A stretch of 64,000 bases of DNA from JAGQKC01 sp965223675 (lineage in GTDB: Bacteria; Nitrospirota; Nitrospiria; Nitrospirales; UBA8639): the NCBI GenBank assembly GCA_965223675.1, contig OZ245013.1, positions 1,426,001 to 1,490,000 on the forward strand, read 5' to 3'. The notes beneath the pieces were generated by a model, which saw only the letters and a list, made by a program, of their open reading frames with translations, did not search any database and was not told the DNA's origin. The translations under genes and the position numbers were made by a program. Positions 8,780 through 18,184 of the stretch are shown piece after piece; within the stretch, counting starts at the first letter, position 1, and each line of letters starts with the position of its first letter.

Positions 8780-11425
8780 TTATGAAGTACGTTTCTCAAC
8801 GATTTCAAAGACTTTGGAAAGAGCTTCAGGGAGTCCGTCTGGCTTGCTTCCTCCTGCTTGAGCCATATCCGGGCGACCTCCTCCAGAACCATTGACATGT
8901 GTCGCAATCGATTTGGCAATATCACCAGCCTGAATACGATTGTTCAAATCTTTCGAGACAATGACTAGCAACGATACCTTCTCATCCTTGGAAGAGCCAA
9001 GGACCAACACCCCGCGAGGAACAGTATGACGAATTCTGTCAGAAAGCGAACGCAATTCGGCCATCGTCAGGCCATCAACACGTTGAGTCTGGACCTGAAC
9101 ACCATCAATGACTCGCGAATCTATCGAGGCCTTATCAAGCTCGCTTGATACCAACTTCATTTTCAATTGTTCAAGCTCACGTTCGGTTTCTTTTAAAGTC
9201 GCCAACGTTTTTTGAGTTTTAGAGATCAAATCACTAGGGCTGACCTTCATCAAATCCACAAGCTCTCGTAATTGCCCGTCAACCTGTTTTGCATGGCGTA
9301 ATGCCCCCGCACCTGTTAGGGCCTCAATACGTCGAACTCCTGCAGAGATGCCAGCTTCCGAGACGATTCGAAAAACTCCAATTTCTCCCGTATGCAGACA
9401 ATGCGTCCCACCACACAACTCTTTACTAAAGGATCCGACTTCGACAACTCGGACCTCGGTCCCATATTTATCGCCAAAGAACGCTAAGGCACCCTCATCA
9501 ATCGCATCCTGAATCCCCATGATATTCGTCTGTACAGCCGTATTCGCTCGGATCTGTTCATTCACTAGAAATTCAAGATCATCAATATCTCGGGAGGACA
9601 AAGGCTTAAAGTGCGCAAAATCAAACCGTAGACGATTGGGAGCGACCAGGGAACCATATTGCTTCACATGCGGCCCCAAAAGCTCACGCAGTGCCGCATG
9701 CAGCAGATGCGTGGCCGTGTGATTCCTCGCGGCATCTTTTCGTGTGGCAATATTCACACGAGCTTTCATCGGATCCCCAACACGGACACTTCCCTCGACA
9801 ACTTGACCCTGATGAAGAAAAAATCCTCCATCAGTTTTCGTAGTGCTTTGAATCTGCACACGACCATTGGGACCAACTAAATTTCCTTGATCACCGACTT
9901 GCCCACCACCTTCCGGATAAAACGGAGATGTCTGTAAGACGATCTCGACTTCATCGCCTTGAGAGACGCGCTGTACTAATTTCTCATCTTTAAGAATTGC
10001 TTGAGCGACTCCTTGTCCCTCGCAAGCTTCATAGCCGACGAACGTCGTAGGGGAAGCGAGTTCTTTTAGGTCTTTCACATAGGGCTTCGACTCGGTGGCC
10101 GAAAACGTCGCGGCCTTTCTGGCTCGTTCTCGTTGTGACTCCAACGCACGCTGATAGCTCTCATGATCTAACTGTAAACGCTCTTCTCGAGCCACATCTT
10201 CAACCAAATCTAACGGAAACCCATAGGTATCGTATAATTTAAACACCGCCTCGCCTTCTAGAGTCCTACGACCTTGCGTTTTTGCCTCACGCACGAGTTG
10301 ATCAAGAATGGGGATCCCTTGCTCCAAGGTGCCGATAAATCGTTCTTCTTCACGCTGCACGACTTCGACCACAATAGAAGCACCATGTTCTAAAGAAGGA
10401 TACGCAGCCTTCATCTCTTGGACGACAGTATTGGTCAGTTCATGCAGAAACGGTTCGGTGCAACCCAAGAGACGACCATGTCGAGATGCCCGTCGAAGAA
10501 TTCGACGTAAGACATAACCTCGGCCTTCATTGGATGGCAAAATCCCGTCGACAATAAGAAAAGTCATGGCTCGCAGATGATCAGCGATAACGCGCATCGA
10601 TCGATCTGTGCTTGCTTCCTCACCGTAGGTCTTCTTGGTTCTCTCGCCTATGGCCTGAAAAATAGGCTGAAACAAGTCGATATCAAAATTGGACAGTACT
10701 CCTTGACTCACGGCTGCTAAACGTTCCAACCCCATTCCTGTGTCAATACTGGGTTTAGGTAGAGGGTGTAGGATCCCTGAGGCATCTCGGTCATACTGCA
10801 TAAAGACCAAGTTCCAAATCTCTAAATACCGATCACATTCACAACCAACGCCACAGGATGCTTGGCCGCACCCCAGTGCCTCTCCTTGGTCAATATGGAT
10901 TTCCGAGCACGGGCCACAAGGTCCCGTGTCTCCCATTTGCCAAAAATTATCCTTTTCGCCAAGACGAATAATACGAGACGCCGGGACGGCTATACGTTGC
11001 TGCCAGAGATTAAACGCTTCGTCATCTTCACAAAAGACGGTCACCCATAACTTGTCGGGAGGCAGGCCCACAACCTGCGTAAGATATTCCCAACCAAAGA
11101 CAATCGCCTCCTCCTTAAAATAGTCTCCAAAAGAGAAATTACCGAGCATTTCGAAAAATGTGTGATGCCGGTTCGTGTATCCCACATTCTCTAAATCATT
11201 GTGTTTTCCACCCGCACGCATGCATTTCTGAACGCTTGCTGCCCTTGTATACGCACGGGTTTCTTCACCAAGGAAAACCCGCTTAAACTGATTCATTCCC
11301 GCGTTGGTAAATAACAGTGTGGGGTCAGCCTGCGGAATTAACGGAGCACTGGGAACAGAGATGTGCCCGCGTTCGGAAAAATAGTCGAGAAAGGACCGAC
11401 GTAGTTCATGAGCAGAGAGCGTCAT
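8780..11425 (-). CDS. alaS: Alanine--tRNA ligase
   Basis: Charges tRNA-Ala. The 881 residues contain the class II catalytic core at the N-terminus (RRSFLDYFSERGHISVPSA, then the TRAASVQKCMRAGGKHNDLE region and CGPCSEIHID). The editing domain has NHTATHLLHAALRELLG and CGGTHCLHTGEIG, whose His and Cys residues form the zinc/editing site. A C-terminal coiled coil and the C-Ala domain with the NGSGGGRPDMAQAGG motif follow. ATG at 11425 gives MTLSAHELRRSF, a standard start. It lies 158 nt downstream of recA; recX, which often sits between recA and alaS, is absent here. Confidence 0.98.
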   Translation of the reverse strand: MTLSAHELRRSFLDYFSERGHISVPSAPLIPQADPTLLFTNAGMNQFKRVFLGEETRAYTRAASVQKCMRAGGKHNDLENVGYTNRHHTFFEMLGNFSFGDYFKEEAIVFGWEYLTQVVGLPPDKLWVTVFCEDDEAFNLWQQRIAVPASRIIRLGEKDNFWQMGDTGPCGPCSEIHIDQGEALGCGQASCGVGCECDRYLEIWNLVFMQYDRDASGILHPLPKPSIDTGMGLERLAAVSQGVLSNFDIDLFQPIFQAIGERTKKTYGEEASTDRSMRVIADHLRAMTFLIVDGILPSNEGRGYVLRRILRRASRHGRLLGCTEPFLHELTNTVVQEMKAAYPSLEHGASIVVEVVQREEERFIGTLEQGIPILDQLVREAKTQGRRTLEGEAVFKLYDTYGFPLDLVEDVAREERLQLDHESYQRALESQRERARKAATFSATESKPYVKDLKELASPTTFVGYEACEGQGVAQAILKDEKLVQRVSQGDEVEIVLQTSPFYPEGGGQVGDQGNLVGPNGRVQIQSTTKTDGGFFLHQGQVVEGSVRVGDPMKARVNIATRKDAARNHTATHLLHAALRELLGPHVKQYGSLVAPNRLRFDFAHFKPLSSRDIDDLEFLVNEQIRANTAVQTNIMGIQDAIDEGALAFFGDKYGTEVRVVEVGSFSKELCGGTHCLHTGEIGVFRIVSEAGISAGVRRIEALTGAGALRHAKQVDGQLRELVDLMKVSPSDLISKTQKTLATLKETERELEQLKMKLVSSELDKASIDSRVIDGVQVQTQRVDGLTMAELRSLSDRIRHTVPRGVLVLGSSKDEKVSLLVIVSKDLNNRIQAGDIAKSIATHVNGSGGGRPDMAQAGGSKPDGLPEALSKVFEIVEKRTS

Positions 11426-11583
11426 GTTTGTGGCAGATGTACATTAATTGTTAGCCGATCCATTCTCACCCATAAAACGTAAGAAAAATATCAATGTATA
11501 GACCTTACCGAATCGGCTGCAAAATACCTAAATGGATAATGTGAGGAAGTCCGTCAAAGTATACAGCCTCCCGTTCCTTGAAT

Positions 11584-12669
11584 TTACCCCTTACTCCCAA
11601 CAGTCTTTTTACCGCCCCCCCTAGATTCGGCCTCCATAGGCCCAGTATTCTCAGAAACGACAACAAGACCTGCAGATTCTCTGATGCGTTTTTCAATATC
11701 TTCTGCGATATCAGGATTGGATTTCAAGAATGTTTTGACGGCTTCGCGACCCTGACCTAACCGTTCTTCTTTATAGGAATACCAGGCTCCGGCTTTATCA
11801 ACAATCTTACGATCAACCCCCAAATCTACAAGCTCACCAACTTTTGAGATGCCTTCGGCAAACATAATATCGAATTCGGCTTGCTTAAAGGGCGGGGCCG
11901 TCTTGTTTTTCACAACCTTGACACGGACACGATTGCCCATGACTTCCTGCCCTTCTTTAATCGTCTCAATCCGTCGAATATCGAGTCGAACAGACGAATA
12001 AAACTTTAGAGCATTCCCGCCGGTCGTCGTTTCCGGGTTACCAAACATCACACCGATCTTCATACGTATTTGATTAATAAAAATGACCGTCGCATTCGAC
12101 TTGGATATGGCACCCGTGAGTTTTCGAAGAGCCTGTGACATCAATCGAGCTTGAAGACCCATGTGCGAGTCGCCCATCTCCCCTTCAATTTCAGCTCGAG
12201 GCACCAAGGCAGCCACTGAATCGACTACAATGATGTCGAGCGCGCCACTACGCACCAAGGTTTCGGTTATTTCCAGGGCTTGCTCTCCGGTGTCCGGTTG
12301 AGCCACGAGTAAATCGTCCGTTTCCACCCCAAGTTTCTTAGCATAGGTAATATCCAGCGCATGTTCAGCATCCACAAAGGCTGCGGCCCCTCCAGCTTTT
12401 TGAGCCTGTGCAATGACATGCAGACAGAGCGTCGTTTTCCCCGAAGACTCAGGGCCAAAAATCTCCACCACACGTCCACGAGGTAAACCTCCAACCCCTA
12501 GGGCTAAATCCAGCCCTAGCGAACCAGTGGGAATGGCTGGCACATCAGCCTGAACTTCTCCCGACCCAAGCTTCATAATGGCCCCCTTTCCAAATTGCTT
12601 CTCAATTTGCGTTAGGGCCAGGTCGAGAGCGCGCTTTTTCCCATCTTTTTCAGCTGTCTGATTACTCAT
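11584..12669 (-). CDS. recA: Recombinase RecA
   Basis: DNA strand-exchange ATPase and SOS co-protease. The Walker A loop is GPESSGKTT, Walker B is LDIIVVDSVAALVPRAEIEG, and the L2 region INQIRMKIGVMFGNPETTTGG is intact. Length 361 is normal. The ATG at 12669 is preceded by AAAGGA with correct spacing and gives the conserved start MSNQTAEKDGKKRALDLALT; a 46-residue upstream extension of the frame has no family similarity. The 254-nt upstream gap contains the presumed promoter, but I could not identify a convincing LexA box without knowing the LexA motif of this lineage. Confidence 0.98.
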   Translation of the reverse strand: MSNQTAEKDGKKRALDLALTQIEKQFGKGAIMKLGSGEVQADVPAIPTGSLGLDLALGVGGLPRGRVVEIFGPESSGKTTLCLHVIAQAQKAGGAAAFVDAEHALDITYAKKLGVETDDLLVAQPDTGEQALEITETLVRSGALDIIVVDSVAALVPRAEIEGEMGDSHMGLQARLMSQALRKLTGAISKSNATVIFINQIRMKIGVMFGNPETTTGGNALKFYSSVRLDIRRIETIKEGQEVMGNRVRVKVVKNKTAPPFKQAEFDIMFAEGISKVGELVDLGVDRKIVDKAGAWYSYKEERLGQGREAVKTFLKSNPDIAEDIEKRIRESAGLVVVSENTGPMEAESRGGGKKTVGSKG

Positions 12670-12923
12670 TGTGTTCCTTTGGTGAATATGACGTCTTTTC
12701 CCAGAGTTTACATACAATTGGTTATCATACCGAACCCCAAACAGGAGGTAAATAGTACGCTGGGCTTGAGTTTGACAACTGTCGTTGGCCTTTCTTACCC
12801 AAGCCACCCAAAGGCCGCAAGTTTGATCATTTTTAGAGCAGGTTTTAAGCTGCTAATAACAGTATGACAGAATCTTAAGTATGAATACTATTGTCAGTTC
12901 GGTTTAATTCCGAGGACTATGCT

Positions 12924-13805
12924 ATGAACATAGATGACTTGCTAAAAGAAGACGAATGTGAATGGTTAGACTTCAAAGAAACCTATCATTCTGACAATGT
13001 GAAATTGGTTCACGATATCCTTTGTTTGCTAAACACTGCTACGGATAGAGACCGATATTTAGTATTTGGAGTTTCTGATAGCAAAGCAGAACCAGGAATC
13101 CAAAATGATCCGAATAGAAAGGGAAGCGCGGAACTACAAGACCTATTGAGACAATATAACTTCAATAGAATGCCAACCATAAAAGTAAAAACTCACAAAC
13201 GTATCAACAGTGTTCAGATTGATGTCGTTGAGATAACTAATAGACCAGACAAGCCATTTTTTCTCACCAAAGACAAGAGGAATGGTAAAAATACGATACG
13301 CGCTGGAGTGATCTATACGAGAATTGGTGACACAAATGTCCCTTTAAAGGAAAGTGCGCCTAAAGATCAGATTGAACTAATGTGGAGAGAACGTTTTGGG
13401 ATTGGACTTCCTCCACTTACTAGAATGCTACGGCTCTTAGATGATCCCACTGCTTGGGTGAGAATGGATGGCGATGAGTACCTGTACCACCGTGATTTTC
13501 CAGAGTACACAATAATTAGAGGAAGGGAAGTCCATCCTAGGTTTTCAGAGGAATGGTCCAAAAAATTTCCTGACCCCAATGCTTCAAGCATTTACGTGGA
13601 ACTCCGCTATAACAACACAATCTTGAAGCGCAGCATATTCGTCCTTGTTGATGGAGCACGATATTTTGTACCACTCCCACAAAGGATTGGGCCTCATAAA
13701 TGGAGAATTAGCAGAAAGAGTATAGAGTTTAAAATTTCCGAGGTTTACTCTCAATGGTACCCATTGGCTACCGCATTAAAAGGAAAAGGAGTAGAAATTG
13801 AATGA
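12924..13805 (+). CDS. AlbA_2/Schlafen-type putative DNA-binding protein
   Basis: The N-terminal half (residues 1 to about 140) resembles the AlbA_2 domain (Pfam PF04326): EWLDFKETYH at the start of the domain, then HDILCLLNTATDRDRYLVFGVSD, and a later GVIYTRIGDTNVPL. This fold occurs in Schlafen-like nucleases, transcription regulators and several phage-defence proteins. The C-terminal half (about 150 residues) is unassigned. Start at 12924 is chosen because GAGG lies 8 nt upstream; the frame begins at 12891. It is on the opposite strand to its neighbours, between thpR and recA, and its Arg codons are mostly AGA/AGG whereas neighbours use CGN. This suggests recent acquisition. Function is unknown; no helicase, HTH or catalytic motif was recognised. 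Confidence 0.75.
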   Translation: MNIDDLLKEDECEWLDFKETYHSDNVKLVHDILCLLNTATDRDRYLVFGVSDSKAEPGIQNDPNRKGSAELQDLLRQYNFNRMPTIKVKTHKRINSVQIDVVEITNRPDKPFFLTKDKRNGKNTIRAGVIYTRIGDTNVPLKESAPKDQIELMWRERFGIGLPPLTRMLRLLDDPTAWVRMDGDEYLYHRDFPEYTIIRGREVHPRFSEEWSKKFPDPNASSIYVELRYNNTILKRSIFVLVDGARYFVPLPQRIGPHKWRISRKSIEFKISEVYSQWYPLATALKGKGVEIE

Positions 13806-13829
13806 TACATGTAGAAAAAGGATAAATGT

Positions 13830-14408
13830 TTAGTGATGCAGCTGCTCAAACGGCAATTCCCAGAGTTGCGAATAAATTGCCCCTGTAGGAGTGAGTTGAC
13901 TCTTAACTAGATATAGGCGATCGACGGTTAACTCACCGAATACCCATTCTTTTTGGAACAGATTAGAAGTTTCAATCATTTTTCCGATCTCGCGGGAATT
14001 CGATTTAATTCGGGAAAGTGTGAGATGAGGATGATAAGGTCTTTCTTCTTGCGCAAAACCAAGAGAACTGAACGCCGATTCGACACAAGAAACCAATACC
14101 TCCAAATGGTCAACCTCGCCTGATACTCCGGCCCACAGAGTACGCGGCCTCTGCAAAGACGGAAACCCTCCCAGACTGTTGATCGTGAGTGAAAATGGCA
14201 AAGTCTCCTTGGTAATTTTTTGAAGAGTCTTTTGAAGAACCGTCACCTGACCCTCTTCAATATCACCGAGAAATTTCACGGTCAGGTGCATCGATTGAGG
14301 CGAGACCCACTTAACAGGGAGAATCGAGCTTGCTTGCCCCTGGAATCCGTCTATTGCTTCGCGGATCGAGTCATTCAAATCAATGGCAAGAAAGGCACGG
14401 ATAGACAT
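13830..14408 (-). CDS. thpR: RNA 2',3'-cyclic phosphodiesterase (2H family)
   Basis: 2H phosphoesterase that opens 2',3'-cyclic phosphates to 2'-phosphates (formerly LigT). Both HxT motifs are present: H41-L-T43 in SMHLTVKFLG and H128-L-T130 in YHPHLTLSRI. Length 192 is typical. The start MSIRAFLAIDL is the conserved N-terminus. It follows cinA after 9 nt, a frequent gene pair. It ends 24 nt from the convergent AlbA_2 gene. Confidence 0.93.
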   Translation of the reverse strand: MSIRAFLAIDLNDSIREAIDGFQGQASSILPVKWVSPQSMHLTVKFLGDIEEGQVTVLQKTLQKITKETLPFSLTINSLGGFPSLQRPRTLWAGVSGEVDHLEVLVSCVESAFSSLGFAQEERPYHPHLTLSRIKSNSREIGKMIETSNLFQKEWVFGELTVDRLYLVKSQLTPTGAIYSQLWELPFEQLHH

Positions 14409-14417
14409 GGCAGTGCT

Positions 14418-15689
14418 CTAGCCCTTGGAATCATTCAACATATATAGCCGCAGCATATTTAAAGCAACTTGAGAAGCCCGCATTTTGACATCCTGCCGAT
14501 CTCCATAGAATCGAAATTTCTTTGCGCTCGCTCCATGAGGTCCATCGATACCGATAAAGACTAGCCCTACCGGCTTTTGTGCCGTGCCCCCACCCGGCCC
14601 GGCAATTCCCGTTACGCTGAGTGCGACATCCGTACCACCCCGCTTTCGCGCCCCCACAGCCATGGCTTTGGCAACAGGTGCGCTCACCGCCCCATGGCGT
14701 TGCCAAAGATTCTTGGGAACTCCCAACAGATCTTGCTTGGCTTGGTTGCTGTAACATACAAACGCTCGATCAACATACGCTGAACTTCCCGGAACTTGCG
14801 TGAGGCGATGTCCAATAAGCCCACCCGTGCAGGACTCTGCTAGCGCGACCGTGAATGATGCGGACTGAAGTTGTCTTCCAACAACCTCTTCCATTGACTG
14901 ATGATCTTCCGAGTAGACGCTGTCTCCAAGCACACTTCGAATTTGAGGAAGAAGATTTTTGATTTCTCCCGAATCCCTCTTTGATTGATGAACATCAATC
15001 CATTCTCGCAAGACCACCGTGACTCCTAGAGTCGATGCGAGCAGACTTAATTGAACGGATGGCGATCGCTCAATCATCGGCTGAAGACGACCATCGATTT
15101 CTAATTCTGTCAGCCCAACGGTCGATAATATTTTTTGATTTAGCACCGTTGACTGCGGCAACTGGTTTGTTAATTGTGATAGCCCTTGTGTTTCAAATAT
15201 GGCCAGGGCTTCTTTGGATACCCCAGGTAAAGCCATAATCAGAGAACGTTTCCATTCAAGAAGAAAGCCAGGAGCCGAACCCACGGGATTTTCAAGCATC
15301 TCGGCACCAACCGGGAGGTAAGCTTGACGAGATAGAGTTTTTGTCAGTTTTTTTCCACGGGATGCATACCGAGCTTTTAAGGCCTTTAATGCTCTGCTGC
15401 GACAATGTAACGCGCGTCCAGTCGCCTTCTTTACGGCTTCTCTCGTACAATCGTCAACAGTTGAGCCCAGTCCTCCCGTAAGCACGACGACTTTCGCACG
15501 GCGAACTGCTGTCTTTAATACAGAAGCGATGTGATCTAAGTCGTCACCAACAAGGGTTTTCCATCCGACTTCTACCCCACATTTCGCCAATCCTTCTGCT
15601 AAAAAATGAGAGTTAGATTCAGTCCGGCCACCATGAAGAAACTCTGTGCCAATCGCAATAATTTCCGCTTTGGGGTGTTTGAGTCGCAT
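14418..15689 (-). CDS. cinA: CinA family protein (NMN amidohydrolase/competence-damage type)
   Basis: Two-domain CinA. The N-terminal MoCF/MoaB-like nucleotide-binding domain begins AEIIAIGTEFLHGG and has VVVLTGGLGSTVDDCT and LPVGAEMLENPVGSAPGF. The C-terminal CinA domain has LAESCTGGLIGHRLTQVPGS and VALSVTGIAGPGGGTAQKPV, the region responsible for nicotinamide mononucleotide deamidation in characterised homologues, which recycles pyridine nucleotides. I start at the ATG at 15689 (MRLKHPKAEIIAIG); a start at 15734 adds 15 unconserved residues. Length is about 423. Genes cinA, thpR and recA are commonly neighbours in bacteria, which agrees with the order here apart from the inserted AlbA_2 gene. 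Confidence 0.93.
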   Translation of the reverse strand: MRLKHPKAEIIAIGTEFLHGGRTESNSHFLAEGLAKCGVEVGWKTLVGDDLDHIASVLKTAVRRAKVVVLTGGLGSTVDDCTREAVKKATGRALHCRSRALKALKARYASRGKKLTKTLSRQAYLPVGAEMLENPVGSAPGFLLEWKRSLIMALPGVSKEALAIFETQGLSQLTNQLPQSTVLNQKILSTVGLTELEIDGRLQPMIERSPSVQLSLLASTLGVTVVLREWIDVHQSKRDSGEIKNLLPQIRSVLGDSVYSEDHQSMEEVVGRQLQSASFTVALAESCTGGLIGHRLTQVPGSSAYVDRAFVCYSNQAKQDLLGVPKNLWQRHGAVSAPVAKAMAVGARKRGGTDVALSVTGIAGPGGGTAQKPVGLVFIGIDGPHGASAKKFRFYGDRQDVKMRASQVALNMLRLYMLNDSKG

Positions 15690-15754
15690 TGAGAGTCTAT
15701 TTAGATTCTGATGATTAATGACAACTGCATGCAACGCAGTACAAAGTATGTAGG

Positions 15755-16345
15755 TTACTGAATTGTAGAAAAATCTAATTTAAAATCAATTTCTCCACCT
15801 TCCCCAGGAAACACCGAAACAGTCGTTGGCAAAAGCGGATCGAACGATCCATACGGAAAGGAAGCCACGACCTTGGCTTTGAACGGTGGATCGTTTGGCC
15901 ATACTGCGCTCCGATGCGCATGTGCGTCGGATCTGACCTTTTCCGGCTTGATTAAGCGCTCGCCTTGTTTTAAAAGTACATAACTATCAACAGCAAAACT
16001 TGGAGTTAACCCAAAAATTGTGACACTCACTTGTAAGAACCCATCTTCGATTATTCGACGAATTTCTTCTTCGGAAGGTGTGACCGAACGGAATGAAAAA
16101 TGCGCAGATAAGACAGCGATCCCGCCGAGTTTTGTCATCACAATCCCATGAGGTTGTAAATTCTCCGTAGATCCGAATCGCCAATAGAGTTGTGTAGGAG
16201 GAATTTTTGATTGAGCGGCAGCCTTTCCCTTAGCTATGGCTTGTTGCATCTGTTCTTCCGTGGGGCTCACGACAATGGCAGAAGACGAAAGAGATAAGCC
16301 GAATGTTAGAGCAAGAATGGCACAAAGTTGAGCGAGAATGAACAT
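15755..16345 (-). CDS. Secreted protein of unknown function
   Basis: A 196-residue protein with an N-terminal hydrophobic signal (ILAQLCAILALTFGLSLSSSA) and no other membrane segment, so probably periplasmic. No family was recognised. A segment EEQMQQAIAKGKAAAQSK follows the signal, and the rest looks beta-rich, including the C-terminal FPGEGGEIDFKLDFSTIQ. It ends 65 nt upstream of the cinA start on the same strand and may share its transcript. The composition is like its neighbours, with no sign of transfer. Confidence 0.7.
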   Translation of the reverse strand: MFILAQLCAILALTFGLSLSSSAIVVSPTEEQMQQAIAKGKAAAQSKIPPTQLYWRFGSTENLQPHGIVMTKLGGIAVLSAHFSFRSVTPSEEEIRRIIEDGFLQVSVTIFGLTPSFAVDSYVLLKQGERLIKPEKVRSDAHAHRSAVWPNDPPFKAKVVASFPYGSFDPLLPTTVSVFPGEGGEIDFKLDFSTIQ

Positions 16346-16548
16346 TGTTCAGAAAAAGAATCAACACCTTACAATCACAACTCGATGCGGGTAACAAATA
16401 TCATCGCGACTGTCAATAAACATGCCAGCACTATACCTAAAGTAAAATATTAATTAAGCAATCAGATTTTTCAAAATATTTCAACCAGATTCACTTGGAT
16501 TAGATACAAATCATACAATCATCAATATTCTCAAAAGCCGGAAAAACA

Positions 16549-16578
16549 TTGACAAATTTAATGAAGAGGTGCTAGATA
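16549..16578 (+). promoter_or_regulatory. Sigma-70-type promoter before the HemQ/Cld-family gene
   Basis: TTGACA at 16549-16554 and TAGATA at 16573-16578 with 18-bp spacing, in an AT-rich intergenic stretch (16346-16644). Transcription would start near 16585, leaving a leader of about 60 nt before the SD GGAGGA and the ATG at 16645. I see nothing else in this gap. Confidence 0.55.
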
Positions 16579-16644
16579 GGCCCTGTCTATACACGCGATT
16601 AATTTCCTAAACCGCATCCTGACAGACGAGTCGGAGGATTCCTC

Positions 16645-17352
16645 ATGGCCAGTAGCGAAGAAGCACCCAAGCGCCAATTTGTAAATTTTGCCTATTACAA
16701 AGTCGATCCGCAATGGCGTCGTCTCCCAAAAGATGAACGAGACGCTGGCAAGCAAGAGTTTATTCGTTCTATCGAAGAATATGCAGGAAAAGTCATCGTG
16801 GTGCCCTACACTACTGTTGGAATACGGGGCGACTGCGACTTTCTCCTTTGGCGAATTAGCTATGAATTAGAACTCTTCCAAGAAATGTCTTCCAAAATGC
16901 TGGCGACGGGCCTTGGGAAATACTTAACGACTCCTTATTCTTATCTTTCGATGACTAAACGATCCGTGTACGTGGACAATCATGTTCACGAAGGCCAAGA
17001 GAGTCGACGCCTTAAAATTACTCCAGGTCGTGCAAAATATATCTTCGTGTATCCATTTGAAAAAACGCGAGATTGGTACCTTCTCACAAAAGCTGCTCGG
17101 CAAGGGATGATGGATGAACATATTGAAATTGGACATCGCTACCCTTCCGTTAAGCTCAATACGACCTATTCCTTTGGGCTGGACGACCAAGAATTTGTCG
17201 TCGCGTTTGAGACTGACTCACCTGAAGATTTCTTGGATTTAGTGATGGCTCTGAGAGAAGCCGAAGGCAGTCGGTACACCAAACGCGATATCCCCATTTT
17301 CACCTGTATCATGAAAAGCTTAAAAGAAGTGGTTGATACGTTAGGGGGATAG
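16645..17352 (+). CDS. Chlorite dismutase/HemQ superfamily heme protein (probable coproheme decarboxylase)
   Basis: 235-residue member of the Cld/HemQ family. Family marks: the YPFEKTR motif (Y136, K140), matching the catalytic Tyr and Lys of HemQ (YPMxK); the proximal heme ligand H159 in MMDEHIEIGHRYP; and TTYSFGLDDQEFVVAFE. The residue aligned with the distal Arg of true chlorite dismutases and the Gln of Firmicute HemQ is L171 (VKLNTTYS). Loss of Arg argues against efficient chlorite dismutation, while the Tyr/Lys pair fits oxidative decarboxylation of coproheme to heme b. The alignment was made from memory and by eye. A good promoter and the SD GGAGGA precede the ATG. No other heme biosynthesis gene is nearby. 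A peroxidase-like or chlorite-detoxifying role remains possible. Confidence 0.85.
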   Translation: MASSEEAPKRQFVNFAYYKVDPQWRRLPKDERDAGKQEFIRSIEEYAGKVIVVPYTTVGIRGDCDFLLWRISYELELFQEMSSKMLATGLGKYLTTPYSYLSMTKRSVYVDNHVHEGQESRRLKITPGRAKYIFVYPFEKTRDWYLLTKAARQGMMDEHIEIGHRYPSVKLNTTYSFGLDDQEFVVAFETDSPEDFLDLVMALREAEGSRYTKRDIPIFTCIMKSLKEVVDTLGG

Positions 17353-17454
17353 TTGCAGGTCTCTTTTCTCTCACTCAATTCGTGAATACGCTGACTTTCG
17401 CTCTTGATTATCACTCGCTGATCACTCCTTTCTTCACCATTCACAACCGACTCG

Positions 17455-18093
17455 GTGAATGCTGATACCTCACCAAGAAGCGCAGCTTTCCTTTCACTGG
17501 CCCTGCCAGGCCTTGGATTATTTCTACGAGGATATCCTCAACAGGCTTCCGCCGTTCTGATCATTAGCGTCCTGCTGGGATTTGGAGGCTGGTGGGTAGG
17601 TCATTGGGGAGGTCCTGGCTCACAAGTCTTCTTTTGGACACTCTTTTTCTTGCCATGGTGGGTCTTTCAGAGTTTTCAGGCTTCCCTCTCATCGCCACAG
17701 GGCATTATTCCTACCTGGAAACGTATTTGGGAACGAGGACATGATATACGATATCTTGGAGGACTCTTCTTATTTGCTGCGATGATGGATCTCTCTATCA
17801 TCCTTATGAATCCTGACTATCATTTGCATGTCTTTTGCATAAGACCTACAGGGACGATCGGAACCCTGGTCAAGCTCCAATCTCCGTTCTTTCATGTTGT
17901 CATCGGGTATGGATTTCTTCGATTACTGCGGTGGGGACTCTTTGCTTATCTCGTCTACGCCGGCTATGGACTCACCAATGCCCTCGTAAACTTTGCCTGC
18001 GAAGGGTATGGGCGAATCCGGCTGGTATTTTTCGTCACGCTCGTGGGCTTTACTCTATACATACTCTACAGACGGCAGTGTTTTAGAAGCTAA
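17455..18093 (+). CDS. Integral membrane protein of unknown function
   Basis: 212 residues with about five hydrophobic segments. The N-terminus has LSLALPGLGLFLRGYPQQA, like the PGLGqxyxG(x)nxxxG motif of small TM2-type membrane proteins; further helices lie around residues 30-75, 95-115, 140-165 and 185-205. Start is the GTG at 17455, 102 nt after the HemQ-like gene; no ATG is available before the first membrane segment. No catalytic residues recognised. Confidence 0.68.
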   Translation: MNADTSPRSAAFLSLALPGLGLFLRGYPQQASAVLIISVLLGFGGWWVGHWGGPGSQVFFWTLFFLPWWVFQSFQASLSSPQGIIPTWKRIWERGHDIRYLGGLFLFAAMMDLSIILMNPDYHLHVFCIRPTGTIGTLVKLQSPFFHVVIGYGFLRLLRWGLFAYLVYAGYGLTNALVNFACEGYGRIRLVFFVTLVGFTLYILYRRQCFRS

Positions 18094-18184
18094 TAAGCCT
18101 CATATCCTCCTCTGATTTGCCGAGATTTTGACAGTCTTTCTGTAGGTATGGTATCTAAAATTGTCTTGAATAGGGCTTTAATTT

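Noticed and set aside
8623..8925. Minus-strand open frame (100 codons) partly inside the alaS 3' end
   Set aside because: It overlaps alaS in another frame, has no SD and no family-like sequence; a shadow.
12750..12778. recA promoter with TTGTCA and TACTAT on the minus strand
   Set aside because: Spacing of 15 bp and a weak -10 make it too uncertain; no LexA-like palindrome supports it.
12670..12807. Upstream extension of the recA frame
   Set aside because: The ATG at 12669 has a good SD and the conserved N-terminus; the extension has neither.
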